Assembly: GCA_003344405.1 (NCBI GenBank)
Contig: NOWV01000064.1
Span: forward strand, 124,001-188,000
Direction: 5' to 3'
From: Trichoplax sp. H2
Taxonomy: Eukaryota; Placozoa; Uniplacotomia; Trichoplacea
DNA: 64,000 bases
The notes beneath the pieces are model-generated. The model was not told the DNA's origin. It ran no database searches and worked only from the letters and a program-made list of their open reading frames with translations. Within the stretch, counting starts at the first letter, position 1, and each line of letters starts with the position of its first letter. A program made the translations under genes and the position numbers. Below, piece by piece: positions 1-11,441 of this stretch.

Positions 1-1
1 T

Positions 2-703
2 ACACGGATGGGTGCGCATTCACTATATGTTGCTTTAAGATCCTTATTGCAGGTAAAGTCTGTACATATGATAGGTCAATCAATGAGTAAAATTACAATT
101 ATCGTCTATTATGTTACTACTGTATATACGAAATAAATATTTCCCGCACCATCTGCGGAGTATGCATAATTCTATATACTTCAATATTAAAAGTCTTTCG
201 ACGATAATTAGTTCAAATCATTTGAACTTTTAGTAAGACTATAGATGGACGGAAATATTAGTTAAAGTACTGGTGACTGTCCCATAGTTGTACCCTTCGT
301 AATTAAATTTTTTGTGTTAGTGTGCATATACTTCATTTCATACACTAAAAAAAATTAAATAACCAGTGTACACTTTATTTGTGTGTATACTTTACAGCAT
401 ACGATCAAAGTTTTATTATTGAAACTGTCTGACCCTCTGACATCATTATAATTGGATGCAATATATATATACTTAGTTGCGTGCTATTTTACGTGTAAGA
501 ACTCTATCGCTCGCTTAAAAGCGAGCGGGTTGTAGACTACTTTTAAATAACATAAAACTATGCTTGACTGCATTTTTCTTACGTGTGCAAATATACAGGC
601 GCTGAACTCATATGATTTGCTGATTTTTGTTTTATTTTACAACATATCACCTTAGGTTGATACTCTGCCCAAGGAGGCGTACAGTATTGCGTCATTAAGC
701 TGA
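2..703 (+). CDS. 3' end of an unrecognised gene (last two coding exons)
   Basis: Coding exons 2..52 (entered from outside the window) and 656..703. The first reads TRMGAHSLYVALRSLLQ and stops exactly at a GTAAAG donor. The second follows a CTTAG acceptor in the same phase and reads VDTLPKEAYSIASLS before TGA at 701-703. The phase match and sensible residue composition support a genuine C-terminus of about 32 visible residues. I do not recognise the family; the rest of the gene lies to the left. Chance remains possible because only 99 coding bases are visible. Confidence 0.45.
508..527. repeat. Perfect GC-rich inverted repeat (9-bp arms, 2-bp loop)
   Basis: Arms CGCTCGCTT and AAGCGAGCG are separated by AA. 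It lies in the last intron of the partial left-edge gene. The GC-rich arms stand out in very AT-rich surroundings. No function can be assigned. Confidence 0.6.
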
Positions 704-1842
704 AGCTAATAGACGCTGGGTAGTCACGTACGATTATAATACTCCTCTACAACTAATAAATTAACACGAAATCTTAATGTCCAGTTTCTCAACAAGCTTG
801 ATATACAGTAAAATGCATAATTAGAACACAAATATATCAATGCACATTGGAAAAGATATCTCTAGATGGCAATTAATCTATATTGACGTCGGGAGCTACC
901 TAATAGCAGTTTTCTACCGATATAAAGTGAACAATAACAACTGAACCTCATAAACACCTGGCTTGTTTTACGCAGAAAAAATTAAAAAATTATAGCTAAG
1001 CCGGTTTGATTAATCTCTATTCCTGAAAAATATTTGTTAATGATACGCTCCAACATTATCTCAGCAACAATTTAAGTGTTGAAAATTATAATAAGCGAGT
1101 AAACAAGACATGAGCAATTGGAAATATTTTACCAAGTTTACAGTAGTTATTTATGAACTTAAGTTGACTGAGGATAAGGACTACTAGAAAAAGAACTTTT
1201 TTCTAGTAGTCCATGCTGAGGATTATGGAAGGAAGCAAAACTCCAGCTGAGAAATAGGTTAAATAATTATAATAATAAATGTACGTTGAAGGGAATATTT
1301 ACATGAAAGGAGTCACGCATTCACAATTTAAATATGGCAATTAGGCATTTCACCCGTTTAGTTCCAATATTCATGCAGTAAAGTTAATTTATCATTTTTT
1401 AATAATTATAATTATAGACTTTACACGTAGCTATTTATTATACCAGTATACCAACACGAGACGGAAATATACGGATGTAAATACAGTATACTATAGCGAT
1501 AAGATTATGCAGTACAGTATAGTAAATGATAGAATTATGTATAGAAACATTATTAAGATGTCTGATATCAAAAAGCACTTCGTACTTTAGTCCCGAACAT
1601 GGCATCAAAGTCCATCGACCATCGTAATATCAAAGTTTTTATTTATGATCCTTAGCAGGAGGCTGCCGTCTAAGGTCAATATTGTGGCTTATTTCTTGCC
1701 CTCTCATTAATCGCTGCTCACCATTCCAACGTGAGCTGTCTGCTAGAACTTGTAGCTTTGTCTAAGTTTACTAGCGCAAGATAATTTTAATTTATCATCT
1801 ACTTTTGCGTTTCCTTTCCTGTAGAAAAAAAGAGAATTAAAA
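704..1842. other. Intergenic, no gene seen; one imperfect hairpin
   Basis: AT-rich spacer between the left-edge gene and the oxidase. The only structure I see is a hairpin at 1178-1212, with an arm GGACTACTAGAAAAAG and its near-perfect reverse complement a few bases later (one extra T in the second arm). The oxidase promoter should lie at the right end, but I see no diagnostic element. Confidence 0.5.
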
Positions 1843-4800
1843 ATGGTTCTTCGCATTGGCGTAGTAGGTGCTGGTATCGAAGGCATGTCAACTGCCATCA
1901 ACATTCAGAGACAGTTTATCGATGCCCAAGTAACTGTGATAGGAGCTGACTTTAGTCCACGTATCCGTGGTAAAGCAGGATCTACAAATTGTGGCGCAGC
2001 ATTTATTATGCCTGAATTTTTAGCGGGTACACCACAGGAATTACAAAAGTGAGCTATATTTTAATTAAATATTTTTAATTTGAAGTCAGAACTAATCGAA
2101 CGCTTTTTCATAGACCAATTAGCTCACAATGTTTCGATAGGTAGTAAGGTCTAGCAATTTTTTATGTACCCAGTGGAGGGAGTTGAGTATAAAATTATAA
2201 TCCTTCATTTAATAGTAAATCGGTTAAAAACTTAGGATTAAAGTCAGCTTAACAGAGTATCTTCATCAAGTATTTGTAATTATAGTTACGTAGGCAACTA
2301 TAACAAACCTTCTTGCTTTCTAAATAGCTGTATATCAAATTTTACCAGTTTGATTAATTCAGACTCACTTCCTTAAAAAATGGCTAGCTTTTTATAGCGA
2401 TAAAAATTAGCACAGCATAGTTTGCTATTTAAAAGTAAATTTAAAATATTATATTACAATAATTATTTATTTATATACGTATTATTCATCAGTTTACTGA
2501 TTCAAACCTTTGCTACAGGTAGGCATCTAACTAACTGATGCTATATTGCCCAAAATTTTAGCTTCTTATTTCAGTATTCCACGAAATTATATGACAATAA
2601 CTTACAATACCAGCTTAGTAAGCAAAATTTTAAGTTAAAAATGGAAAAATGTTTTCTAATCTTGATTTATGACACTTCCTTGTAGGCAGTGGACAAAGGC
2701 TACCCATGATCATCTAGTTAAGATCTACTATGGTCCTGACGCTAATAGGCTTGGTGTCAATATGGCTAGTGGTTACGCTCTCTTTACCGAAATTGGTGAA
2801 ATTAGCAAGGTACTGATATAAATTTATTAAAAAGGTATAAATGTTACTATGGATTTGTAAAATGACATTTAATAGTTTATCTCCATAAAAATTTTACATA
2901 AGGATCATAGTTTATTGCAATATTGATTAATAGGGTCCACCTCACTGGGCTGAAACCCTATTTGGTTGGAGAAAAGCTACTCCGGAAGAAATGAGTGTCT
3001 TTCCAGAAAAATTTTTGTAAGTTACTTTCGGTTATTAAATAAGTGACTAGAATCTATTTAAATTCTGCTGGTAGGCCTTATGCCGTATGATAAGATGAGT
3101 TCGCAACATGTAGTAATTTATTTTAATTAGTAGTAAACTTCAACTATTATCGGCAAAGTTTACAGCGTAGTACTAAAAATCATGTACGTGAAGAGTTCCA
3201 CCATTCTTGCTATAACCAATTTTAAGTTATTAGAATTAGCAAGAGAGCTAATTAAGCATACATAATTAACATATACAATTAAATCATACCTTTCCATCAT
3301 ACATAAAAATCATCTCTTGAATAGTAAGGAAAAATTAAGATTACTTTAACTCTCTGTCGACAGGGATGGTTGGAATTTCGGCACCATTGTTGTAAATCCA
3401 GGAATCTATACCGAATATTTGTACGACAGGTAAAGTCATTACTAGAGTATAAATGTATTAACAATTTATATTAAAGATCTAGATCGTGCATTCATACATT
3501 TCGACCGTATCATTTGCTTATCTTATGAAAATAATTACATTAATAAAATTGTTCCTGTCGCTTCAGGATAATAAGATATCTATTGCACTTGGTTACACAC
3601 GTAATTTTTTATTTCTTAATTTAGATTCCGATTACGAGGTGGAAAGATAGTACAACGTAGACTTGAGTCCATGGACGAGGTGCGCTATCATAAATTTTCC
3701 GATGTTAATTTAGAATTACAATATCGATTGAGCTAAACGAGCTGTACAATTAAAACATCTCTGCTGAAATCATGACACAGCTAGCATGAAAAGGTCTAAT
3801 ATTTATAATTTTAATTATCCAGATCGCTAACGACTTCGACGTGTTCGCTTGTTCACCCGGTCTTGGTGCTTTTGAATTACTTAAAGACGAAACTATGATG
3901 CCTATGCGTGGTCAACTTATTGCTGTAAGGACACTTTCATGAATACTTAGGCTTAGTATTGCTATAATTTCATCGCAATTCACCTCAACGATAACTTTAT
4001 GATGAATTTAAATCTATAACAAATCACTTCCTATTTCATTTTTTTAGGTATCGGCACCTTGGGTTAAATTTTTCTACGGTTACGAAAAGGATGACGAAAC
4101 TCTATGCTATATTATTCCTAGGTTAGTATTATTGAATGCATCTATATCCCTTTATATGTTTCGATAAAATCCGGTTATGTAAGGCTGCAATCGTTTATAT
4201 TATTAAATTTTAAACTTCACTCGGATGTAATGCGAATACATTACATTAGTTTATATTCATTTAGAGCACTAATCAGTTAATAATAACGGAAATTATCTGC
4301 TACCTTCGTTACATATTGATGACAGCTTTACGATTATGGCATAATAATAAAAGGAGTGGATGAGATTTTTGATTTATGCACCTTAATCTAATACGGTTAA
4401 GAGGTTAACAATTAAATTTCGTGCTAACGCCAATATATTTATTCTTAAATATACACGTACATGAAAATATACATTTGTATGCAAAGTCTATTATCAATTA
4501 TTTCTCGTTGTATTTTAGAGTCAATGATGTAATCTTGGGTGGTACCTTCCAAGTAGGCGAATGGGATGCCACACTGGATGCGGACATTACTAAGAGAATT
4601 CTGGATGACTGTACTGAAATTGTACCAAGCTTGAAAGTAAGGATAATAACCTTTGTTTACTATAATTAGAGAATTGGATTGTAATAGTTTGCAGTATTTA
4701 AATGAACTAAGATTAGCTTCAGGAATAATAAATTTTTATAATATCCATTTCCAAAAGAATTACAAAATGTGGCCTTTATTTTAATTTTTAAAATTAGCAT

Positions 4801-5112
4801 GCCAAAATAGTAGATGAGTGGGCAGGTTTGAGACCAGGTCGTCCAAGTGTTCGCTTGGAGTATGAACATCGAGAGTTAGACAGTGGCAAAAAGATACACG
4901 TAAGTCGCCAGTGATTGCAATAATTGTTAATTTCGGATTTAATTTTTTGCATTATTCTTAACGCTAAATCAATTAATTGAAATTTATCACAGGTTGTCTA
5001 TAACTACGGACATGGAGGAGCTGGCGTTACTTTACATTGGGGCTGTGGCCAGATGGCCGCTGGCTTCGTGAAAGATGCAATCGAGAAGAATGGCTTGAGA
5101 TCTCTATTGTAA
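1843..5112 (+). CDS. DDO: D-aspartate / D-amino-acid oxidase (FAD flavoenzyme)
   Basis: Ten exons: 1843..2048, 2686..2809, 2934..3016, 3364..3429, 3625..3679, 3823..3924, 4048..4121, 4519..4636, 4798..4899, 4993..5112; all junctions are GT-AG and in phase, giving 349 residues, close to human DDO (341) and DAO (347). The family oxidises D-amino acids to 2-oxo acids, ammonia and H2O2 with FAD, usually in peroxisomes. Visible marks are the N-terminal dinucleotide-binding turn GAGIEG (residues 9-14), the central PMRGQLIAV strand, the substrate-arginine region RPGRPSVRLE, and the C-terminal family signature HGGAGVTLHWGCG. The DDO versus DAO choice is uncertain from sequence alone. The C-terminus ends SLL, not a canonical SKL-type peroxisomal signal. 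The ATG has an A-rich leader and opens directly into the FAD-binding strand. Confidence 0.93.
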
Positions 5113-6474
5113 ATCCTGCTAATGCAATAGAATATAAATTGAAATCTTAATTAATGTCTCCCGTAATTAGTCTTAAAAACATTGATTAATTTCCTTATAT
5201 TGCATCAGTAGCTGTGTCGATGACGTAGGTAATGATAAAGTTGAGAACATTAATGCTTCAATATTAATGTTGTCCTAATTGCTGACTATCAAGCTGATAA
5301 GTAACCTTCCTATACGATTTACTATCACTATATAACAATATGAAAGCAATTCTCATTTGTAAGCTTAGCGGCTGGCAATAATTTGAAAAGTCTTATGCGC
5401 ACCAACTCATGCTCTTGTGTGTATATTTCATTACTACATTTCAAAACTAAGTATGAAATTGCGAGTAATAAACAATATGATTCTATAATCGAAAGGTTAT
5501 ATTGGCTTGAAATTAATACATCTATTTGTAAATGTAGCGCATATTTCTGCGTTATTTTCTTCGAATCTCTCATGTTGAAAATCTATACTAGTACTGTATA
5601 ATAATTTAATTGAGACTATAACGTAGAGATCATTTAAAGTTACAACTATAATAATTCAAAGACAGTTTGACTCTGTACTGTATAGAATGAAATAATGAAA
5701 CTTAAAAGTATATTTAAAAAATAGTTAAACATAACAAAGTAAAAGCCATAATATATAGTGTAGAGTATGATTAATATATAAAAAAGAGCTAACCAGGAAG
5801 TAACGTAGAGACTCCTATCACCATTTAAATTTTGTATATTGCGGCAACGCAGCGCAAAGTCTATCTCAGTGTTTATATCCAATGAAAATCTTCTCGAGAT
5901 GCATTTATGATACTACTCTTATGAAATATTAGGTGATTTAGTATTTCTAAAATACGGTATAAGTTTACGGCTATGAATATAAATGATCATATGATTTTTG
6001 GCTTCTGTGGTCTCAATACCACATATTATTGCTTCAGTATCGTCATTAAAAGTAAATCGCAGACAATCTCTAGTTGATTCTGTACAGTTTTATTATACAA
6101 GTATATATACACAATGGTATTTATCATAACGCATAGCGTATATCAGTGTACAAGTGAGCAGATTGAGGCATTTAAAATCTGCTAATGACAATTGCTGAGC
6201 ACCTACAGAATACCGATCGTCACAAAAGTCTCGTGTGAAGACTTTTCATTAATAGACGTAAATATGGCGCGCGATACATTAAGTGATGTATTGCAATATA
6301 TCCTCTCAACTATTATAGTTGCAGTTAATTACAAAAATGGGATATGATACTTGCATTCAAATAGAAAATGGACTGGCAATGTATAAATTTCTTTATCTTA
6401 CAGTGTTAAGAGTATGCATTGTTAATTGATTGATTGAAGACTTCCTACAATTCCGCAGTTTAGAGTCAAGTATT
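5113..6474. other. Convergent intergenic spacer, no gene seen
   Basis: About 1.36 kb between the 3' ends of the oxidase (+) and the U-box ligase (-). Open frames of 70-80 codons on both strands overlap one another and lack splice context or recognisable motifs, so I treat them as chance. The 3' UTRs of both genes should lie here. Confidence 0.5.
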
Positions 6475-8448
6475 TTACGAAAAATTGGTTGTAAAATTAT
6501 CCTGATGAACACGGGTGATGACAGCACGAGAAGATTTGGAGCCACACAAACTGCAGAGTACTTCACCCCTTGATTCTTTTACCATATTTGTTAAGCAAGG
6601 GCGACATATAAAATGACAACATTTTAACTGAAATATGGACTGAAATGTTGTAATATCAAAGCGACATTCGCAGCAAGTGTGGATTAAATGTTGCTTTTCA
6701 ACAGCGGCTGTCTGCCTGCTCAAGACCTCTCTAGAATCATCACTGGTATCATATGTTGATTCTGTATAATATTAAATAAAATAATTTCAATCGCTTATCG
6801 CGTTATTATAGGCAAAATTTGTAAATTAAGGACACTAAAAATATTCTGCATACTGCACATACAGCAATAACTAATTATAATTCTTATACGTGGGGCACAG
6901 TGAGGTTATCATTTTTACACAACGCCTTAGCTATAGCTATAATTGCTTACCCGATATTATGTCCAGATTTTGAATTGCACTACCTTCAGCATTAGGGACT
7001 ATATTGGATGCAGATAAAGTGATCCCATTTGCAAACTTCGCGTCTTGAATTCCCGAATCAAAAACTTTGTTAGCACTAAAAGCTTGACTGAGGCTACGAC
7101 GAATTTTTGCTAAGTGGCAAGATGGATCATCATTGTTTGTTGTATTACGCTTCAAGTTGTCTTGATAGTGAATTTCTGTTGCTTTTAGATTCATTTTCGA
7201 TGGTATGGGAGAACCGTTTATCTTTCTTTTAATTCCAATGGAATCAACGGAGCACTTAGGAGGGTTAATTTGATTATCACTATTGTGGCTGTATTCTTTC
7301 GCATCAAAGGTAACACCAGATGACAGAGTTGATTTTACATCGTTGATTTTATGACGTGCGCGGTTCATATTGGCAATTACTGACTTTACTGTCTTGAAAG
7401 GGTTGTGTTCTTGGTCATTGCTTTGTATCGTGCCAACAGTTCTACCAATTGAAGATAAATTGTGGCCAAAATTTACTAAATATTTATCTAAACGAATTTT
7501 CAGTGCCGTATTGAATACAGGTCTACTAGTTTCCGTAAACGGAATGCCTGTAAATGGATCACATGGGGTTTTTCCTTTAATAGACTGATCTTTGATCCAT
7601 CTTTCCAACGTCGTTCGATCAACGTTTTGTCCTGACGGTAGTAGCACTGGCAAATGCATCATTTCGCAAGTTATAGAATCTAGGAAGTCATTCGGTACTA
7701 GTTGTTGTTGAGAAGTACTTGTTAACGGAGCTTGATCATCTGCTTGTACCGATACTTTACCTTGTGTATCAGCGTCATCGTTGTTAAGCTTACACTGAAG
7801 ATTTGTCTCATGGGATTGGCTAATGGTCGTAATATTACTGGTATTCGATCCGATCTCCATTTTGCGTCTAATTGCTTGCATTTTTTTAACCATTTCTTTA
7901 TCACAGCTCTTGCTTGGCTTTCCCCATATCTGAATAAGTCTAATTGCAGCTAAACTAGACTGGCTAGTTTTCAATATTTTGATAGAAATATACTGAACAT
8001 CTGATAATGCTCTACCACCTCTCAAATAAAAATTACTGTTAGGATGGCACCGTGAATTATGGCCACTGTTAGCAATTTGCCATTCTTTATCACCAATAAA
8101 AGCCTCGTTTATAAATGCAAGCACACAGTTGCCAACTACATTTGATGGAGTTTCCAGTACAAAGGCTTTAGCAGCCCATTTTAGCTGATCTACTTCTTTC
8201 CCTAGATAAATCTCCAATCCTGACGATATCTGACCGCCAACTTTACGATCAATCAATATGCATTCGATATCAATAGGAACTATAAGATGAAATTTTATTT
8301 CTACCGGAGGCTTGACAAAACGAGCCACAAGAAATCCTCGTGCTTTAAGATGCGAGTTATCACTTATTAGATTAGAAACTTCGTATCCATCACTACAAAT
8401 TTGAGAACACGTCAAATTTTCGACCAGTAGATGATGACAAAAGTTCAT
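6475..8448 (-). CDS. UBOX5: U-box/RING E3 ubiquitin ligase, UBOX5 (RNF37) type
   Basis: Two coding exons: 8448..6951 and 6761..6475, with a GTAAGC donor and TACAG acceptor in phase; 594 residues versus 541 in human. The N-terminus matches RNF37 as I remember it (SDGYEVSNLISDN then a KPPVEI block, residues about 18-60). A U-box runs about 250-322, with FLDSITCEMMHLPVLLPSG followed by DPFTGIPF. A C-terminal C3HC4-like RING lies at about 526-576, with CCEC, CCHFICRPC and CSLC. The family is nuclear and works with E2 enzymes such as UBE2L3. The second exon begins upstream of its first methionine codon; joining it to exon 1 restores the RING to the protein. Divergent from TMEM128. High confidence in family, good confidence in structure. 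Confidence 0.92.
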
Positions 8449-8865
8449 ATCCTTCTAGTTTTAGTGCACTGTATCAAATGTCGTGCAAAAAATTTTAACT
8501 ATGAGATAAGTTATACATTGCTACATTGACAGTGTTATAATTACAATATGGCATTTACAGCACCATTTAATCATCGATCGATTGATATGATAGCATACAG
8601 TAGTACATTGATTCTGTTCGAAGAATTCCAGTGTTCATGAGCGATCGGCAGGTAAACTACAGTACTGCATGTCTGCATGTAACATTGTATAATCCGTATA
8701 CTAGTATACTAATAGTGACAAGGATTTAATTACTGTTGTGCTGTTAAATGCAGGCTGTCCGCCGTCCGCAATTCCGCCATCCAGCTAGTAGTTGTAAACT
8801 CTAGTGTAGAGTGCTATACAGTACACTATTGCAGAGTTGCCGAGTTCTCTTGCAGAAACTGCATC
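8449..8865. promoter_or_regulatory. Putative bidirectional promoter, UBOX5 / TMEM128
   Basis: Only 417 bp separate the two divergent start codons, so both promoters and 5' UTRs must be within or overlapping this stretch. It contains TACAGTAC-type motifs (for example near 8605 and 8817), the same motif that forms clusters upstream of other genes here. No TATA box can be called with confidence in such AT-rich DNA. Assignment is positional inference. Confidence 0.4.
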
Positions 8866-10462
8866 ATGGAAGGCTCAGCAAAACTAAGAAAGCGTTTTGA
8901 AACTACTTATAAAGACTTCGTACAAGACTCAAACATGAAGAGTATGAACGAAGGTATTAACTGCTAAACTATCAAATTATATTAATGCGATAGTACTTGT
9001 GTCACCCTCTGTGGTCAAAAGAATACGCTTACATTAAGTTACATAGTAAAGTAATTATAAATAATAATTATATACAGGATATAATTCAATAAATGTGAAT
9101 GGCTTCTGCCGATGATTTATACTATACGCGTACTTTACGATATACTGTATTGTGGGCTAGATGCAGTACAAGTAAACATAAACTGATCAGCAGCGGCCTA
9201 GTCAGCATTAGTACAGATATTTCCGAAATTTTACGGCATGGCTCAAACGATGATGCATTGCACTTAAAATCAATATCCTTAGATTATATACTTATTAAAA
9301 AAGATTGAACTTATCCTCAAATACCCACAAAGTTATAATATGTACATTGTAGACTGTAAGTACTTGATTCATTCCATTACATATTCTGACATGTAAGTTA
9401 TAAACCCAGATGATGCAGTTGAAGCCGCTCGTCAGCAATCCATTACCAGATCGACGGCTTGGAAAACAGCTGAATCAGTAATTTGGCTTTTAGCAGCACT
9501 TGGAATCCTTCGGTACACTGATTTCCTCTTAATTGTATGTTATGACCCGAGGATTAACAGGTAAAAAATGGTTTATTTCATTATTTTTCTATTTCTGCTC
9601 TGTATAGTATAGTTTCTTCTTATGAGCATCACCTGCCTCAACGTTAACGTTTACATTAACAGGTAAAAAATGGTTTATTTCATTATTTTTCTATTTCTGC
9701 TCTGTATAGTATAGTTTCTTCTTATGAGCATCACCTGCCTCAACGTTAACGTTTACCTTCACAATATTTTTATCGTGAGCTAAAAGAACTAATAATTTAG
9801 GGGTTCTTGTCATGCTGTAATATATGCTATTGCTATATTATTAAGTAGCGCATTACACTTACCAATTGCGGGCAAGTGAATGCTGATAGCTTAACCATAA
9901 CGTCATGCTTTATGATTACGTTTCATGCAATTACATTGCAAGCACGAATGATATGCCTTATTTACTGTATGTACAATATACTATACTATGCTGTACACGG
10001 TCGTAAACTCTAAAATTTGTCTTATTAGAAGTATTTCTAATACTACTATAGGTTATGGCTGTATGCAGGTGCTGGGTTTCTTGTAGTGTTCTCACTAATC
10101 GGTTGCTGGCTAATTATATGGTATAAAATTATCTTAAAAATTGACGATTATCAGAAGCGTGTGCCAGCAGCTATACCGATTGCAACAACGTCATTTATAC
10201 TATCCTTTGGTTGGTAAGTAGTAAACAGTTATTTACTCCTACGTTATTTACTACTGTTTGTCAAGCTACAATGCAGTTATTGGATAATGTGAACATGCCC
10301 ATTTTGTATCCCAACACTATGCGATAGCATTTTTAACGTATATCTCCATTACTTTTCATTTTTAGTTTTACTTATGCTCTATGGCCTGTTTGGGGAATCT
10401 TAACACCGTTACTTTTATTTACGCTGATGATGGGTGTGATTGTTACGGTGTCGCTATTTTAG
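8866..10462 (+). CDS. TMEM128: TMEM128, four-pass ER/endomembrane protein
   Basis: Four exons: 8866..8953, 9410..9560, 10052..10213, 10366..10462; 165 residues, the same length as human TMEM128. The C-terminal half follows the human protein closely: VPAAIPIATTSFIL, then YALWPVWGILTPLLLF and MMGVIVTVSLF before TAG. Hydrophobic segments are at about 47-66, 81-105, 119-137 and 142-164. The biochemical role of the family is unknown. The second donor (9561) sits at the start of a 102-bp tandem duplication, so an identical donor context recurs at 9663; using it would add an immediate in-frame TAA. Splicing at 9561 is therefore favoured. Confidence 0.93.
9553..9756. repeat. 102-bp tandem duplication in TMEM128 intron 2, including the splice donor
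   Basis: Copy 1 is 9553-9654 and copy 2 is 9655-9756. They appear identical over nearly the whole length. Each begins ATTAACAGGTAAAAAATGG, so the exon 2 end and its donor are copied. The near-absence of differences implies a recent event or ongoing homogenisation. Confidence 0.9.
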
Positions 10463-11441
10463 ATGTTTAATCTCAAACTTTAACTGACGACCAAACGAAA
10501 AATTATTTTATGGCAAAGTTCTTTGTCACATAAATACATGCTGATTATTTTAAGCATTTTGTACATCAACTTAAGTTCCTCTTTTTAAAAGACAATTAAG
10601 GCCTTGACAATTAGAGATACCATAATTGATATTTTAACCCTTTATCCAAATTATTACGAACATCACATAGTACTGTATATTTGGCCTAAAATAAACGAAA
10701 TTTGATGATATTAAATTTGCTAGTTCCAAATGTCTTGGCTAAAAGTTTGATATTTTTTATGAATTAATCGTATCGAAATACCTGTCAATTGTAATTCTAA
10801 CGCTTTACTCTTTCCGTAAAACTGTACGAACTGTATATAAGTGACTAATAAATTGGGTGATAAAAGACATTATATCTGAAATAGAGGAAGTTCGACGACT
10901 AAACTATTTATATGCGTAATTGCGTATTTATTGTATTATCATGCTATGATGAAATTTTTTCGCTTTTCTTAGTATCAGCACTATCAGGAGAAGAAATCGA
11001 AGAAACTTAGTGGTTACTTTAATCAACTAATATTGGCTTAATTGTCTATGCATTATCAATTTGTTCTAAATAAGAACTATGATATTATCTCGAAAATTAC
11101 AACATAATTACTCATTCTTTGTGAAAACTAATTTTATAATTTCTTGATTTCATGAAGTTATTATCTTAAAGTATTAAAGAGTTGATAGTAATTTTTTTGT
11201 TTATTAATATGAGGATATTCTGGATTAATGAATTAAATATAGTTAATACTTAATCCTTTTTCATATACAGATATGTCTATAATAACTAAGATAAAGTCAG
11301 CAAAGGTTGATTTCCAGTTACGTATGCTCTACCAAAAAAACAAAGTATCTCAAATGACTGACTGATGTGTAATACACTATATATAACAACAATGGATGGT
11401 TTAGACCATCGGCAAGTTACACTCAAAGAGCCATTTAATAA
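10463..11441. other. Convergent intergenic spacer, no gene seen
   Basis: About 1 kb between the TMEM128 stop and the TRPV stop. Very AT-rich, with no convincing frame or repeat. It must hold the 3' UTRs of both genes. Confidence 0.5.
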
